Positions 9,372 through 18,357 of a DNA stretch of 64,000 bases are shown piece by piece. Source of the stretch: NORP240 sp965222175 (GTDB lineage: Bacteria > Pseudomonadota > Gammaproteobacteria > Pseudomonadales > Pseudohongiellaceae); assembly GCA_965222175.1 (NCBI GenBank), contig OZ244938.1, forward strand, positions 62,001-126,000, written 5' to 3'. The number at the start of each line of letters is the position of its first letter. Within the stretch, counting starts at the first letter, position 1. Below the pieces are notes generated by a model, which was not told the origin of the DNA, searched no databases, and was given only the letters and a program-made list of their open reading frames with translations. A program made the translations under genes and the position numbers.

Positions 9372-9751
9372 AAAAACCTCCAGGTCACTGGTATGTATTG
9401 CCGGCAGTCTGCATGGTTGATCAACCTTTGCATTCGGTGAACAGCCAGGCACCCGGCTTCCGGGTCGGGAGTCGGCATCTCCTCAATCAACGAGACGCAG
9501 CTTTTGGCGGCTGCTGTCATTTCGACACTGAATATCAGCATAGAGGAGTTTACCTTGCCATACAGCTGCGTGGCGATCACTGTGGCATTTTCAAACAACT
9601 CCCGGCCCTGGTCCTGTCCGTTCCGACCCTGATTCATGGTGGCAGCGTCCCGGTTCGGCGTCATGCCTTTCCGGTTACAATGCCGAACCCTGGCAAAAGT
9701 TCCGCCGGCCACCTGCATGCACCGGGAATGACTGTATAATCGCAGGCGATT
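9372..9751. other. 380-base divergent intergenic region
   Basis: It separates the TTG-started flavoprotein (minus) from the luciferase-like gene (plus) and should hold both promoters. A TATAAT hexamer at 9735-9740 lies only 12 bases before the ATG at 9752, so the plus transcript could have a very short leader if it is used. No further gene is supported. Confidence 0.5.
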
Positions 9752-10753
9752 ATGAAACTCTCGGTGCTTGACCAGTCCCCCATACGCAGTGGCAGCAATG
9801 CCCATGATGCCTTGCAGGAAACCGTGACGCTGGCCAGGCGTTGCGATGCCCTGGGCTACCACCGTTACTGGCTGGCGGAACACCACGCCTCCGATGCCCT
9901 GGCCGGTTGTTCGCCGGAGGTTCTGCTCGGTCGACTGGGCGCCGAAACCAGTCGCATCCGCATCGGCTCCGGTGGCGTCATGCTGCCCCATTACAGTCCC
10001 TACAAGGTGGCGGAAAACTTCAAGCTGTTACAGGCACTGTATCCGGGCCGCGTGGATCTCGGTATCGGCCGGGCGCCGGGTACCGATCCCTTTACCGCCG
10101 CCGCGCTGCGCTACGGTTCCACCGTGGGGCCGCAACACTTCCCGCAGATGGTTGCCGACCTGCAGGCACTGATTAATGATGAAGAGCCGCTGACCCGGGG
10201 GATGGAAGGTGCCCGTGCCTTCCCCCTCGTAGCGCAACCGCCGCAGATGTGGATGCTGGGATCCAGCGAAGACAGTGCCGGGTTTGCCGCCGAGGCCGGT
10301 CTGCCCTACTGTTTTGCCTATTTCATCAATCCCGCTATCCGCACCGATATCTTCAACCTGTACCGCCAGCAGTTCCGTCCCGGGCCGAACCTGGACCAGC
10401 CCCACACCAGCCTGTGTGTGTTCACTATCTGTGCTGACACCGAGGAACAGGCCTGGCGACTTTCCCGCAGCCGCGACCTGTGGTTCGTGCGGCTGCTGCA
10501 GGGTGCGCCGGGGCCGGTACCCACGGTGGAGGAAGCAACCGATTATCCCTATGCCGACGCCGAACGCCGCGCCATCGAGGCCAATCGCGACAAGCGTGCC
10601 GTGGGGACCCCGGAGCAGGTCAAGGCCAGGCTGCTGGCCCTGGCCGACGAATTCACGGCAGACGAACTGATGATTCTCACCATCACCCACGATCCGAATG
10701 CCCGCAGCCGTTCCTACGAGCTGCTTGCCCAGGTCTTCGAACTTGGGGTGTAA
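9752..10753 (+). CDS. Luciferase-like (LLM class) flavin-dependent oxidoreductase
   Basis: A 333-residue TIM-barrel flavoenzyme of the bacterial luciferase-like superfamily, MsnO8/YhbW-type. The family signature MKLSVLDQSPIRSG opens the protein, followed by GYHRYWLAEHH near residue 37, SGGVMLPHYSPYKVAENF near 77 and GRVDLGIGRAPGTD near 99. Members use reduced FMN and O2 to oxidise small substrates; the substrate is unknown. A mechanosensitive channel gene starts ten bases after its stop, probably in one transcript, without an evident functional link. Confidence 0.9.
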   Translation: MKLSVLDQSPIRSGSNAHDALQETVTLARRCDALGYHRYWLAEHHASDALAGCSPEVLLGRLGAETSRIRIGSGGVMLPHYSPYKVAENFKLLQALYPGRVDLGIGRAPGTDPFTAAALRYGSTVGPQHFPQMVADLQALINDEEPLTRGMEGARAFPLVAQPPQMWMLGSSEDSAGFAAEAGLPYCFAYFINPAIRTDIFNLYRQQFRPGPNLDQPHTSLCVFTICADTEEQAWRLSRSRDLWFVRLLQGAPGPVPTVEEATDYPYADAERRAIEANRDKRAVGTPEQVKARLLALADEFTADELMILTITHDPNARSRSYELLAQVFELGV

Positions 10754-10762
10754 TGGCCAGCC

Positions 10763-11773
10763 ATGAACGCCACTTTCATTTCGGGTTTCCTGCCGCTGGC
10801 AGTCGCCATGGCCATCAGTGTCCTGCTGCTTGGCCTGCTTCACTACCTGCTGATCTATCGCCACCAGTCCCTTTCCAGCGAGGAAAAGTTTCCCCGCCAG
10901 CTGCTGATGCTGGGATTGACGCTGCTGGCGCTGGTCATCCTGGTGATGACGGCACCACTCAGCGATGCCGTGCAGAATCAGATCCTGGCCCTGCTGGGAA
11001 TCGCCGTGTCCGGGGTCATCGCCTTTTCCTCCACTTCGTTTGTTACTAATTTCATGGCGGCGGTAGGCCTGCGGGTAACCCAGCCATTCAAGGTGGGTGA
11101 CTTTATCAGTTTCGACGGCCGCTTCGGCAAGGTGGTTTCCCGGGGACTGCTGGACACGGAAATCCAGACGGAAACCCGTGAGCTTATCGCCATCCCCAAT
11201 GCCAATCTGACGTCCAGGCCGGTTGCCGTGACCCGGCGCTCCGGCGTGATTCTGACCAGCACGGTGTCGCTGGGCTACGAGTCGCATCACGGCATCGTGG
11301 AACCGCTGATGCTGGCGGCAGCGGCCAAGGCCGGCCTGGAAGAGCCCTACGTGCACATCGACAGGCTGGGTGATTTTGCCGTGAACTACAAGGTATGTGG
11401 CCTGCTCACCGACGTGGAGCGTATTCTCACGGTCCGGTCGGATCTCAACAGGCAGCTGCTGGATATGATTCACGGCGCCGGACTGGAGATCGTCTCCCCC
11501 TCTGTCACCCGGCACATCACCCAGGATGCCGCCACCCGGCTGATCCCCGCAGCCGGTACGCCGAGGCGATCCACGGATTCTGCGGATGCCGTGGAAGCCG
11601 AGGAAATCGCCTTCGACAAGGCCCGTGCCCTGGAGCAGCTGGAACTGGAAAAGCAACAGCTGTCAGAGAAGCTTGCCGACAAGCAGCCCGACGATGCCGA
11701 ACAACGGGAACGTCTGCGGCAGCAACTGGAACTGCTCAAGGCACAGGAAAAGACCCTGCGGGAGAGCGAATAG
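10763..11773 (+). CDS. MscS-family mechanosensitive channel
   Basis: A 336-residue inner-membrane channel that opens under membrane tension. Two hydrophobic helices (residues 5-27 and 45-70) precede the pore helix and the MscS beta domain (GLRVTQPFKVGDFISFDGRFGKV, then ELIAIPNANLTSRPV). The C-terminus from about residue 270 is charged and heptad-like (LEQLELEKQQLSEKLADKQ), a predicted coiled coil not present in E. coli MscS. The gene follows the luciferase-like gene closely. A GC hairpin without a T-run lies just after the stop. Confidence 0.88.
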   Translation: MNATFISGFLPLAVAMAISVLLLGLLHYLLIYRHQSLSSEEKFPRQLLMLGLTLLALVILVMTAPLSDAVQNQILALLGIAVSGVIAFSSTSFVTNFMAAVGLRVTQPFKVGDFISFDGRFGKVVSRGLLDTEIQTETRELIAIPNANLTSRPVAVTRRSGVILTSTVSLGYESHHGIVEPLMLAAAAKAGLEEPYVHIDRLGDFAVNYKVCGLLTDVERILTVRSDLNRQLLDMIHGAGLEIVSPSVTRHITQDAATRLIPAAGTPRRSTDSADAVEAEEIAFDKARALEQLELEKQQLSEKLADKQPDDAEQRERLRQQLELLKAQEKTLRESE

Positions 11774-11778
11774 ACTCG

Positions 11779-11795
11779 CCGCCGGTCGCCGGCGG
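11779..11795 (+). terminator. GC hairpin after the MscS-like gene (no T-run)
   Basis: CCGCCGG and CCGGCGG pair perfectly across a TCG loop, six bases after the stop codon. No T-run follows, so it may stabilise the mRNA end or assist Rho rather than terminate by itself. Confidence 0.35.
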
Positions 11796-11923
11796 AACCA
11801 CGGTAATAGCCAACTGCCCTGCGTGGTGACCGCAACCCCTGCAATCCGATGGCGGCAACGGTGACACCGCGGCCTCCTGCCTGGCCGGACCCCGGGGCAC
11901 TGTCCGCTTGCTCATGCCTTTCG

Positions 11924-11949
11924 CCTTCCCCTTCCCCTTCCCCTTCCCC
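11924..11949. repeat. CCTTCC hexamer microsatellite
   Basis: Just over four perfect copies of a six-base CTTCCC unit lie between the MscS gene and the sigma factor gene. Slippage here would alter the sigma gene's upstream spacing but no reading frame. Confidence 0.8.
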
Positions 11950-12056
11950 AAGAATCTCCTCCCGGTTGTCAACCTTTTGGCAGGGCCGGAACTCTAAGGT
12001 AGTGTAAGGCGGCTAAACAGGGACATTTATCGGCCTTATTCCGGGAACAGAGTAAC

Positions 12057-12638
12057 GTGGAGCCACAGGTGTTACAGGAAACCGAGGAGGAGCTGATCAG
12101 TGCGGCGCAGGCCGGCAATATAGCCGCCTTCGAGCGGCTGATCCGCCCGGTGGAAAGGCAGATGCTGGCCGTGGCAGCCGGAATTGCCCAGGATGCCGAG
12201 GACGCCAATGATATTTTCCAGGACGCCATGATATCCGCGTTCAAGGCTATCGACAGCTTCAGGATGGGCAGTCGATTCAGTACCTGGCTACACCGCATAG
12301 TAGTAAACACGGCACTGTCATATAGACGCAAGCTGAAGCGGATCTGGCAGCAGACCACGGAGTTGCACGATGACCTGGAAGCGGATGAGCAGCACGGACG
12401 CCATGCTTATACACCGGAGGAATCGATGCTTTTGGCAGAATTGAATACCCAGTTGAATACAGCCCTGGCGACACTGACCGAACGCGAAAGGATTGCCTTC
12501 GTACTCTGTCACCAGCAGGAATTCAAGATTCGGGAAACTGCCCAGATCATGGATTGTAAGGAAAATTCGGTAAAGGTGTATCTGTTCCGGGCGCGGGGAA
12601 AATTGCGAAAGCAACTGGATCCGTATTATCGCAGGTGA
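12057..12638 (+). CDS. ECF-type RNA polymerase sigma factor
   Basis: A 193-residue sigma-70 family protein with regions 2 and 4 only. Region 2 reads AFERLIRPVERQML then EDANDIFQDAMISAFKAIDSF and FSTWLHRIVVNTALSYRR; region 4 has LTERERIAFVLCHQQEFKIRETAQIM and a KENSVKVYLFRARGKLRKQL helix-turn-helix. It starts at GTG 12057; a second GTG at 12069 with GGAG upstream is a possible alternative. A GGAACT motif at 11988, similar to an ECF -35 element, may mean autoregulation. The stop overlaps the next gene (GTGA), as expected for a sigma and anti-sigma pair. Confidence 0.9.
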   Translation: MEPQVLQETEEELISAAQAGNIAAFERLIRPVERQMLAVAAGIAQDAEDANDIFQDAMISAFKAIDSFRMGSRFSTWLHRIVVNTALSYRRKLKRIWQQTTELHDDLEADEQHGRHAYTPEESMLLAELNTQLNTALATLTERERIAFVLCHQQEFKIRETAQIMDCKENSVKVYLFRARGKLRKQLDPYYRR

Positions 12639-13627
12639 TATTCCCTGATATGAGACTAGAAATGAACATTCCAGAAGACAGAGAGAAGTTGGAGCAGCTG
12701 GTTATAGACTACCTTTACGGTAACCTGAACGAGGCTGAGCAGGCTGATTTCGACAAGGCACTGGCGGGCAATACCCTGCTGCAGGAGATCGTGGCTGCCG
12801 AGAGGAACCTGGACAAGGTCATACCGCGCGGCACCGCAGTCTATATCGACGACGAGCGCATGGCTGACAGCCACCGGCAGTTGCGACGCAGCCTGCAGAA
12901 ACAGATTGCCAACCGCTCGGTGATCGGCGAATTCCTGCGGGCGTTGCTGCACAGACCGTCACTGGTTGCCCTGCAGTCAGTGGCGCTGGCTGCCAGCTAT
13001 GTGCTGGGTTTTCTGATCGCCAGTCCGGGTACTGAAGTGGAAAGCCAGGGCAGTCCTGCAGCCGGGATCACCACGCCGCTGGCCATGGTGGGTGAACAGG
13101 ACTACGAGATAGCAGAGATGCACATTGACCGGTTCGATCCGGTCAGTGGTGATATCGAGCTGTCGTTCTCCATTGCCTCGGATACCCGTATCAGTGGCAA
13201 TGTGGCGGATAGCGGAATCCGCACGCTGATGAGCGTGGCCCTGCTTGACGAGATCGACGAAGCGGCCACCTTGAATACTATCGAGGCGCTGCAGAGCGCC
13301 TCTTACGACGACGAAGTTTCAGCTTCGCTGATTCACGTGCTGAACAACGATGGCAATCCCGGCGCCCGCTACCAGGCCGTTCGCTCGCTGATTGACCATG
13401 TAGACCGTCGTCAGGTTCGCGGTGCATTGCGAACCGCGTTGCAGCAGGACGTCAATCCAGGGGTAAGAGTTGAAGCATTCAATGCCCTGGCAGAGAATCC
13501 CGACGCAGAAACGCTGGCGGTGTTTCAGCAGCGTGCCGAAGTTGATGGCAATGAATATATCAGGCAGCGGGCCAGGGAGATAGTCGAGGCAGAAAATACC
13601 GGTCAGGACAATTCAGCATTTTTCTAG
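12635..13627 (+). CDS. Putative membrane anti-sigma factor with HEAT repeats
   Basis: A 330-residue protein overlapping the sigma gene by four bases, which suggests translational coupling. The N-terminal part (LEQLVIDYLYGNLNEAEQADFDKAL) looks like the cytoplasmic anti-sigma domain of zf-HC2-type regulators, though no HxxxCxxC zinc motif is visible. One membrane helix lies near residues 110-130 (ALQSVALAASYVLGFLI). The periplasmic part ends in two or three HEAT-like repeats (DEVSASLIHVL, PGARYQAVRSLI, PGVRVEAFNALA). Possible later starts are ATG 12650 and 12662. The role is inferred from position and topology. Confidence 0.75.
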   Translation: MIFPDMRLEMNIPEDREKLEQLVIDYLYGNLNEAEQADFDKALAGNTLLQEIVAAERNLDKVIPRGTAVYIDDERMADSHRQLRRSLQKQIANRSVIGEFLRALLHRPSLVALQSVALAASYVLGFLIASPGTEVESQGSPAAGITTPLAMVGEQDYEIAEMHIDRFDPVSGDIELSFSIASDTRISGNVADSGIRTLMSVALLDEIDEAATLNTIEALQSASYDDEVSASLIHVLNNDGNPGARYQAVRSLIDHVDRRQVRGALRTALQQDVNPGVRVEAFNALAENPDAETLAVFQQRAEVDGNEYIRQRAREIVEAENTGQDNSAFF

Positions 13628-13641
13628 AGAGGATACCAACG

Positions 13642-14826
13642 ATGCATTTTTCCAGATATTCCGTTGCAGGTGCGTTGGTCCTGGCTTGCGCGACATTGGT
13701 GAATTCACCGGCGCGGGCCCAGGACATTGAACGTGAATTCGAGGTTTCACCGGGTGGGCGCCTGATACTGCGCAGCGATGCCGGACCTATTACCGTGCGA
13801 ACCTGGGACCAGCCGCGGGTGCGGGTACGGGTGATCAATCCGGAAGCTTTTGAAGTAAGCTTCGAGCAGTCACAGAACCAGGTCAGGGTGGTGGCGGAGG
13901 ACGACCGTGGCCGCAGCCGGATACGTTTCGAGGCCGATGTGCCGACAGAATTCGACCTGGAGCTGGACACCGGAGGTGGAGACATCGAGGTGGCCGGGCT
14001 GAACGGGGATGTGTATGCCGATACCAGTGGTGGCAGTATCACCCTGAGCCGGGTCGAAAATGGCGACGTAGTGGCTGACACCTCCGGCGGCCGGATCGAA
14101 ATCGGCGAAGTCACCAATGGCGACGTGGTGGCGGACACGTCGGGTGGCCGTATCACTATCGGCAACGTCATCGGTAATGTCGAGGCAGATACCTCCGGTG
14201 GCAATATCACTATCGGTGATGTTGACGGCAATGTTTCTGCTGATACCTCCGGTGGCAGAATCAGGGTTGGCCAGGTTACCGGTAATGTCAGTCTGGACAC
14301 TTCGGGGGGCAGTATCGAGGCGGGGTACGCCGGCGGGTCCATGACCGCGGATACGTCGGGAGGCAATATTACCTTGGCAGGAAGCGATCGCTTGCTTATC
14401 GCCGATACGTCCGGCGGTACCATCCGGATAGCGCGCAGCGGAGGACCGGTCCGGGTGGACACCTCGGGTGGCAACATCTTCCTCGGGGCGATCAATGGTT
14501 ACATCGAAGCAGACACCTCCGGCGGCAGTATCGAAGCAGAACTGGGCCTGATCGAACCGGGCCAGGACGCCCATATTGACCTGGAATCCAGTGGCGGCGA
14601 TATCGACTTGCGCATACCCGCGGATCACGCCGCGACTGTCGACGCCCGTATTCAGGTTTCGCGACGTTCCCGGGGCGACTATCGGATCTACACCGATTTC
14701 CCGCTGGTAATTACCGGTGAAGACGAACGCGAGGTAATAGGGCGCGGTGATATCAACGGGGGCGGCGACCGCATTCGCATCGAAACCAGCAATGGCGATA
14801 TTCGCATCATGCGCATCGAACCCTGA
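13642..14826 (+). CDS. Secreted DUF4097-type beta-solenoid protein with DTSGG repeats
   Basis: A 394-residue exported protein with a signal peptide ending in ARAQ. From about residue 110 it is built of ten copies of a roughly 19-20-residue unit centred on DTSGG, flanked by the variants DTGGGDI and ESSGGDI, typical of the right-handed beta-solenoid predicted for DUF4097/DUF4098 proteins. Its ribosome site is AGAGAGGA. It follows the sigma and HEAT-repeat pair by 14 bases, so it is probably the third gene of that operon, and a cell-envelope role under the sigma factor's control is likely. Confidence 0.85.
   Translation: MHFSRYSVAGALVLACATLVNSPARAQDIEREFEVSPGGRLILRSDAGPITVRTWDQPRVRVRVINPEAFEVSFEQSQNQVRVVAEDDRGRSRIRFEADVPTEFDLELDTGGGDIEVAGLNGDVYADTSGGSITLSRVENGDVVADTSGGRIEIGEVTNGDVVADTSGGRITIGNVIGNVEADTSGGNITIGDVDGNVSADTSGGRIRVGQVTGNVSLDTSGGSIEAGYAGGSMTADTSGGNITLAGSDRLLIADTSGGTIRIARSGGPVRVDTSGGNIFLGAINGYIEADTSGGSIEAELGLIEPGQDAHIDLESSGGDIDLRIPADHAATVDARIQVSRRSRGDYRIYTDFPLVITGEDEREVIGRGDINGGGDRIRIETSNGDIRIMRIEP
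13950..14610 (+). repeat. In-gene tandem repeats encoding DTSGG units
   Basis: About ten 57-60-base units, each encoding a turn with aDTSGGxI, run through the DUF4097 gene. Codon use differs between units (acctccggc, acgtcgggt, acttcgggg), which argues for an old, selected array rather than recent slippage. Confidence 0.8.
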
Positions 14827-14857
14827 TTCTCGGCCGACCAAGACATGGTGAGCGACC

Positions 14858-15919
14858 TCAGTGACGGTGTCCCGGACCATACGCGGCGGCGACGGCCTGG
14901 TAGTGCAGGCGAATCAGGTCGTTGCCGAAATCGCCGTCGAAATCCCGCCACACCAGGTGGATGTGATTGGCATCGTTCTGCACCTTGTCGTACTCGATGA
15001 GAAAGTCGCTGCCCTGAATTCGCCAGTAATGGGCATCGGCTGCGCCGGTCCCGCCGATCCAGGTGAATTGAATCTGGTCCCTGCCGGCCCTGACCAGCCC
15101 CATGCGCTGGTCGGTAATCGCTTCCGGTTGGGTTGCTGCGACTTCCTCGATGAGGTTCATCAGGATAAGTCGCTGGGCCGAGTCCAGATCGCCCCAGGGG
15201 ATTCCGGTCTGGTCCAGGGGTGTCACCTGCACTTCCGCTGAGGTGAGGATATCCCGGGGAACCGGCTGCTCCAGCACCGCCCGGGAGCGCTGGTCGGCGG
15301 TCAGGCTGCGGACCAGTTGCCGACCCAGGTCTTCCTCGGTGGCCAGTACACGAAGGCCACTTAGTTCACCGCTGCGTACTTCGGCGGGATTGCTGCCAAA
15401 GAATTGTGGCGTGCTGGCGATACCGCTGCCTGCCACGAAGGTCCAGTTCAAAGCGATGTGGTGTCCCTCCAGTCGAAACGCCCAGGTACCCTCCGTTGAC
15501 GGCTGGCCGAAGACGGTAAAATAGTAGGCCATGGGGTCTCGCACAAAGCGACCGTTGGTCTCAAGCTCCCGTAGCACGGCTTCCAGGCTGCGAATCTGTT
15601 CGACCTTGCGGTAGCCGCGGTCACCGAGAAAGGTGGCGAGCAATCGGTCAGCAAGAGCCCGCTGCCCGGGGTCCATGTCGTTGTAGGAAAGGCCGTTGCG
15701 CGGCCGGGGGATGAAATGCCAGTTCAGCCTTTCATCGGCGTCAAAATCATAACTGGCGGTATCACGCTGGGTGGAGGACAGGCTGGCCAGAAAAGCCTGG
15801 ACCGAATCCAGCATCGCTGCATTGAGCGTGACCTCGGAGGTTTGTGCACTCAACTTGCCGACGCAAACCAGCAGCAGGAAACAGAGAGACACGCGGGACC
15901 ATAAAGTTGTTATTTGCAT
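14858..15919 (-). CDS. Secreted DUF3500 family protein
   Basis: Predicted 353-residue exported protein with a signal peptide of about 25 residues ending in KLSAQ. The DUF3500 pattern is visible: FLASLSSTQRDTASYDFDAD and NWHFIPRPRNGLSYNDM early, then EGHHIALNWTFVAG mid-protein, and HIHLVWRDFDGDFGNDLI near the end. The family function is unknown. I start at the ATG at 15917-15919 because GAGGTG sits eight bases upstream; an in-frame GTG three codons earlier overlaps that ribosome site. It is convergent with the DUF4097 gene. Confidence 0.87.
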   Translation of the reverse strand: MQITTLWSRVSLCFLLLVCVGKLSAQTSEVTLNAAMLDSVQAFLASLSSTQRDTASYDFDADERLNWHFIPRPRNGLSYNDMDPGQRALADRLLATFLGDRGYRKVEQIRSLEAVLRELETNGRFVRDPMAYYFTVFGQPSTEGTWAFRLEGHHIALNWTFVAGSGIASTPQFFGSNPAEVRSGELSGLRVLATEEDLGRQLVRSLTADQRSRAVLEQPVPRDILTSAEVQVTPLDQTGIPWGDLDSAQRLILMNLIEEVAATQPEAITDQRMGLVRAGRDQIQFTWIGGTGAADAHYWRIQGSDFLIEYDKVQNDANHIHLVWRDFDGDFGNDLIRLHYQAVAAAYGPGHRH

Positions 15920-15950
15920 TGTATTCACCTCGCGTAGTGACAGTAAAAGT

Positions 15951-16481
15951 TCAGGTGCTTTTCCTGGAGGAAAGAAGGTCTGCCATGGTCAGCTGACGTC
16001 GGGCATTCTCGACGCCCAGCCAGTAACCCAGGTACCCGGCCATGATCCAGATCAGCATGGACTCGCCCGGTCCCGGCCAATAGCTGAACCACAGCAGTGC
16101 CTGGATGGAATTGCTGACCTGGTTCATCAGGAATGTCACCAGAAAGTCGACAAATCCCCCGGACAGTGTTCCCAGGTAGTTCCCCGCGGCAAGAAAGGAC
16201 ACCAGGTCCCCCACTTCAATTACCAGAAATGTCCAGAGTCCAGCCAGTCCGTAAAAACCTCCGCCGAACCATAGCCAGCGGTTATAAACAAACCGGGCGT
16301 TCCTGCTGGCGCTGTTCCTGAGCCGTTTTCTGCTGTTCTTCAACTGCGATTTCAGCACCTTGTGCTGAATGTCGCGGTCGATATGACCATCGGTGAACAG
16401 CCAGTGGAAAATAACCCAGGTGAACAACAGGCAGGGCAGTCCCAGTTTGATCAGTGCTTCTGTAACATCGCCGATTCCCAT
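15951..16481 (-). CDS. Small multipass membrane protein, unknown
   Basis: A 176-residue protein with about four hydrophobic segments (residues 10-28, 68-90, 95-120 and 135-158) and a basic cytoplasmic stretch KNSRKRLRNSASRNAR near 48-63. I do not recognise a family. It lies between the DUF3500 gene and the Tat-exported amidohydrolase on the same strand, 13 bases downstream of the latter, so it may be cotranscribed with it. Confidence 0.6.
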   Translation of the reverse strand: MGIGDVTEALIKLGLPCLLFTWVIFHWLFTDGHIDRDIQHKVLKSQLKNSRKRLRNSASRNARFVYNRWLWFGGGFYGLAGLWTFLVIEVGDLVSFLAAGNYLGTLSGGFVDFLVTFLMNQVSNSIQALLWFSYWPGPGESMLIWIMAGYLGYWLGVENARRQLTMADLLSSRKST

Positions 16482-16494
16482 GAGCAGGTGAGTT

Positions 16495-17958
16495 TCAACC
16501 CCCCCACTTCAGCAGGTTGAGAAATTCCCGGCGGTTCCTGGGCCCAAAGGTCAGAAAATGTGGCTGGGGATTATTCAGGTAGTTGGCTTTTTCCCTGGAA
16601 ACCGGGTCGGCGGCGGTGAGCAACTGGATTTCCTGCTGGTCGATCTGGTAGGGAACAGCCGCATTCAACCCGAAGACCTTGCTTCGCAATGTCGGTGTGA
16701 TCTCCGGGTAGCCATACCGTTCACGGAATTCCGCCGAGATCTGGAAGGTCCGGAAAGCCTGAATCTGGTCCTGGGGAGAGCCGTACCAGATGGAGTCGGT
16801 GCCCCACAATACGTTGTCCTCTCCGACATAGCGAAACAGCTTGCCCAGGGCGTGGGCGGCGTTGTCCGGATCCCGCATCAGGAAGCGCCAGGTGCTGCCC
16901 AGTTCGGCGTATACGTTGGAATTCGGCGCCACATCGTTATCGATCAGGGACTGGATCAGGGTGTCGATGCCGTCGCGACCGGCGCCTTCTGCGAAGGCCT
17001 GTTCCTGTACATTGGCCACGAAGCCCGAGTGATAGATCAGGAAATTCATGTCGGGAAAGCGTTTGGCCACGATGCCTACATCGGAACACTGGCTGTGCTC
17101 ATAGGACCGCGGACCGAAGGGCAGCCCCTTGTGTATGCAGATGTTACGCACACCCAGGCGGCGGGCGCGTTCGATCATGGCGATACCCGGTTCGTCGTGC
17201 AGGAAAAAGCCAACTCCACCGGGGCCGTACTGGGTATAGGTCTTGAAGGCACTGATGTTCCAGTTTTCCGCCAGTTCATCCATGCCCTCCAGGTCGCCCT
17301 CCTGGTTGGGGTTGACCCGTCCGTGAATCATAAGACGCTTGCTGCCCTCGAGTTCGGCGACGATGCGCCGGGTTTCATCGGCGTCCTCGATTGTTACCGG
17401 CTCCGTTTCCCGGGTGGAGGGCACAAAGGACAGCACCATGATGTCGGTGTCGCTGTCGAGAAAGACGTCCTTGATGAATTCGCTGGCGGACAGACAGTCC
17501 AGGTAGCTGCGGCTGCCCGGCTCGGAAGCGGCTTCACAGCTGGCTTTTTCCATCTGGGCGTAGGGGCGCGAGGACTCCGGCAACTGGCTGAGCCAGTCGC
17601 CCTCCGGGTTCACGTAATGGCCCTGGACATCGAAAATGAACTCGTTGCCGTCAACCTGTTCTGCCGCCGCGTAACGGTCCAGGGCGGCTTCCTCGCTGAG
17701 TTCGAAATAACCCCCCCGGCGGTTGCTGTAGGCGTTGGCCTGGTTGAAGGCCAGCAGTGTCGAAGCCGCACCACAGCTTGAAATCAGGAACTGACGCCGG
17801 CTCTGACCGGTGCGCCGGGCATTATTGGTGGCCTGTTCCATTGCCAGGCGGTTCGCCTGCTCGTTGGTGGCGGAGATGGGAATGGGTTCGTATTCCCCAT
17901 TGGAGGTGCTGTCAATCTTGATTGGCAGACGGGTACCATCGGGATCCTGTTTGTTCAT
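16495..17958 (-). CDS. Tat-exported amidohydrolase_2 family protein
   Basis: A 487-residue protein of the amidohydrolase_2 (aminocarboxymuconate-semialdehyde decarboxylase-like) TIM-barrel family. The start at 17958 has AGGA at a proper distance and removes a low-quality 65-codon extension. A Tat motif (SRRQFLISS) begins near residue 54 after an unusually long, polar N-terminus. The barrel shows FDVQGHYVNP, MIHGRVNPNQ, ICIHKGLPFG, LIYHSGFV and the metal/catalytic WGTDSIWYGSP. In this family the product can be a decarboxylase or hydrolase; the substrate is unknown. Confidence 0.82.
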   Translation of the reverse strand: MNKQDPDGTRLPIKIDSTSNGEYEPIPISATNEQANRLAMEQATNNARRTGQSRRQFLISSCGAASTLLAFNQANAYSNRRGGYFELSEEAALDRYAAAEQVDGNEFIFDVQGHYVNPEGDWLSQLPESSRPYAQMEKASCEAASEPGSRSYLDCLSASEFIKDVFLDSDTDIMVLSFVPSTRETEPVTIEDADETRRIVAELEGSKRLMIHGRVNPNQEGDLEGMDELAENWNISAFKTYTQYGPGGVGFFLHDEPGIAMIERARRLGVRNICIHKGLPFGPRSYEHSQCSDVGIVAKRFPDMNFLIYHSGFVANVQEQAFAEGAGRDGIDTLIQSLIDNDVAPNSNVYAELGSTWRFLMRDPDNAAHALGKLFRYVGEDNVLWGTDSIWYGSPQDQIQAFRTFQISAEFRERYGYPEITPTLRSKVFGLNAAVPYQIDQQEIQLLTAADPVSREKANYLNNPQPHFLTFGPRNRREFLNLLKWGG

Positions 17959-18357
17959 GTTGGTGTTCCTGTTGTTATTAGATAGACCTGAATGTTGCCT
18001 GCTGCTGGCCGTTGATCGGTGTGTGTCGGCACGGGTAGGGGACATCCGTATATCACTGACGGTCAGCCCTGGCGACGACGCCCCGGAAAGACGGCGTGCC
18101 GGAAGGTCAGCGTGCCGGAAAGGACGGTGTGCCTGAAAAACGGCGTGCCTCAAAAAACGGCGTGCCTGGAAAAAACACCCTGGGAACAGCCTGGCCGGAC
18201 TTTGATGGTAACTGAATCTGCGGCCTTGTAAAGTCGGGCAGGTCCTGGCTGGTGAAGCGCATCGAAAATGCGCGGCCGGTCCCGCCCCTGACCTCCCGGT
18301 CAGCCTGCCGGCAGAGTTATCACCACGCCAGGCCTGGAATTGACTGGTGGAAGAGGC
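17959..18357. other. 399-base gap upstream of the amidohydrolase gene
   Basis: No gene is supported. The stretch holds a five-unit imperfect tandem repeat at 18086-18166 and the presumed promoter of the amidohydrolase gene. Confidence 0.6.
18086..18166. repeat. Five imperfect 15-17-base tandem repeats
   Basis: Units ending in cgtgcc (18086-18100, 18101-18116, 18117-18133, 18134-18149 and 18150-18166) follow an A-rich start (gaaagacgg, ggaaggtca, ggaaaggacgg, tgaaaaacgg, tcaaaaaacgg). They lie about 130-210 bases upstream of the amidohydrolase start. There are no unique spacers, so it is not a CRISPR. Confidence 0.75.

Noticed and set aside
10028..11656. A 542-codon frame antisense to the luciferase-like and MscS genes
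   Set aside because: Spans two well supported genes on the other strand and has no ribosome site.
18086..18166. Possible CRISPR array
   Set aside because: Units are contiguous and imperfect with no spacers of constant length and no cas genes.
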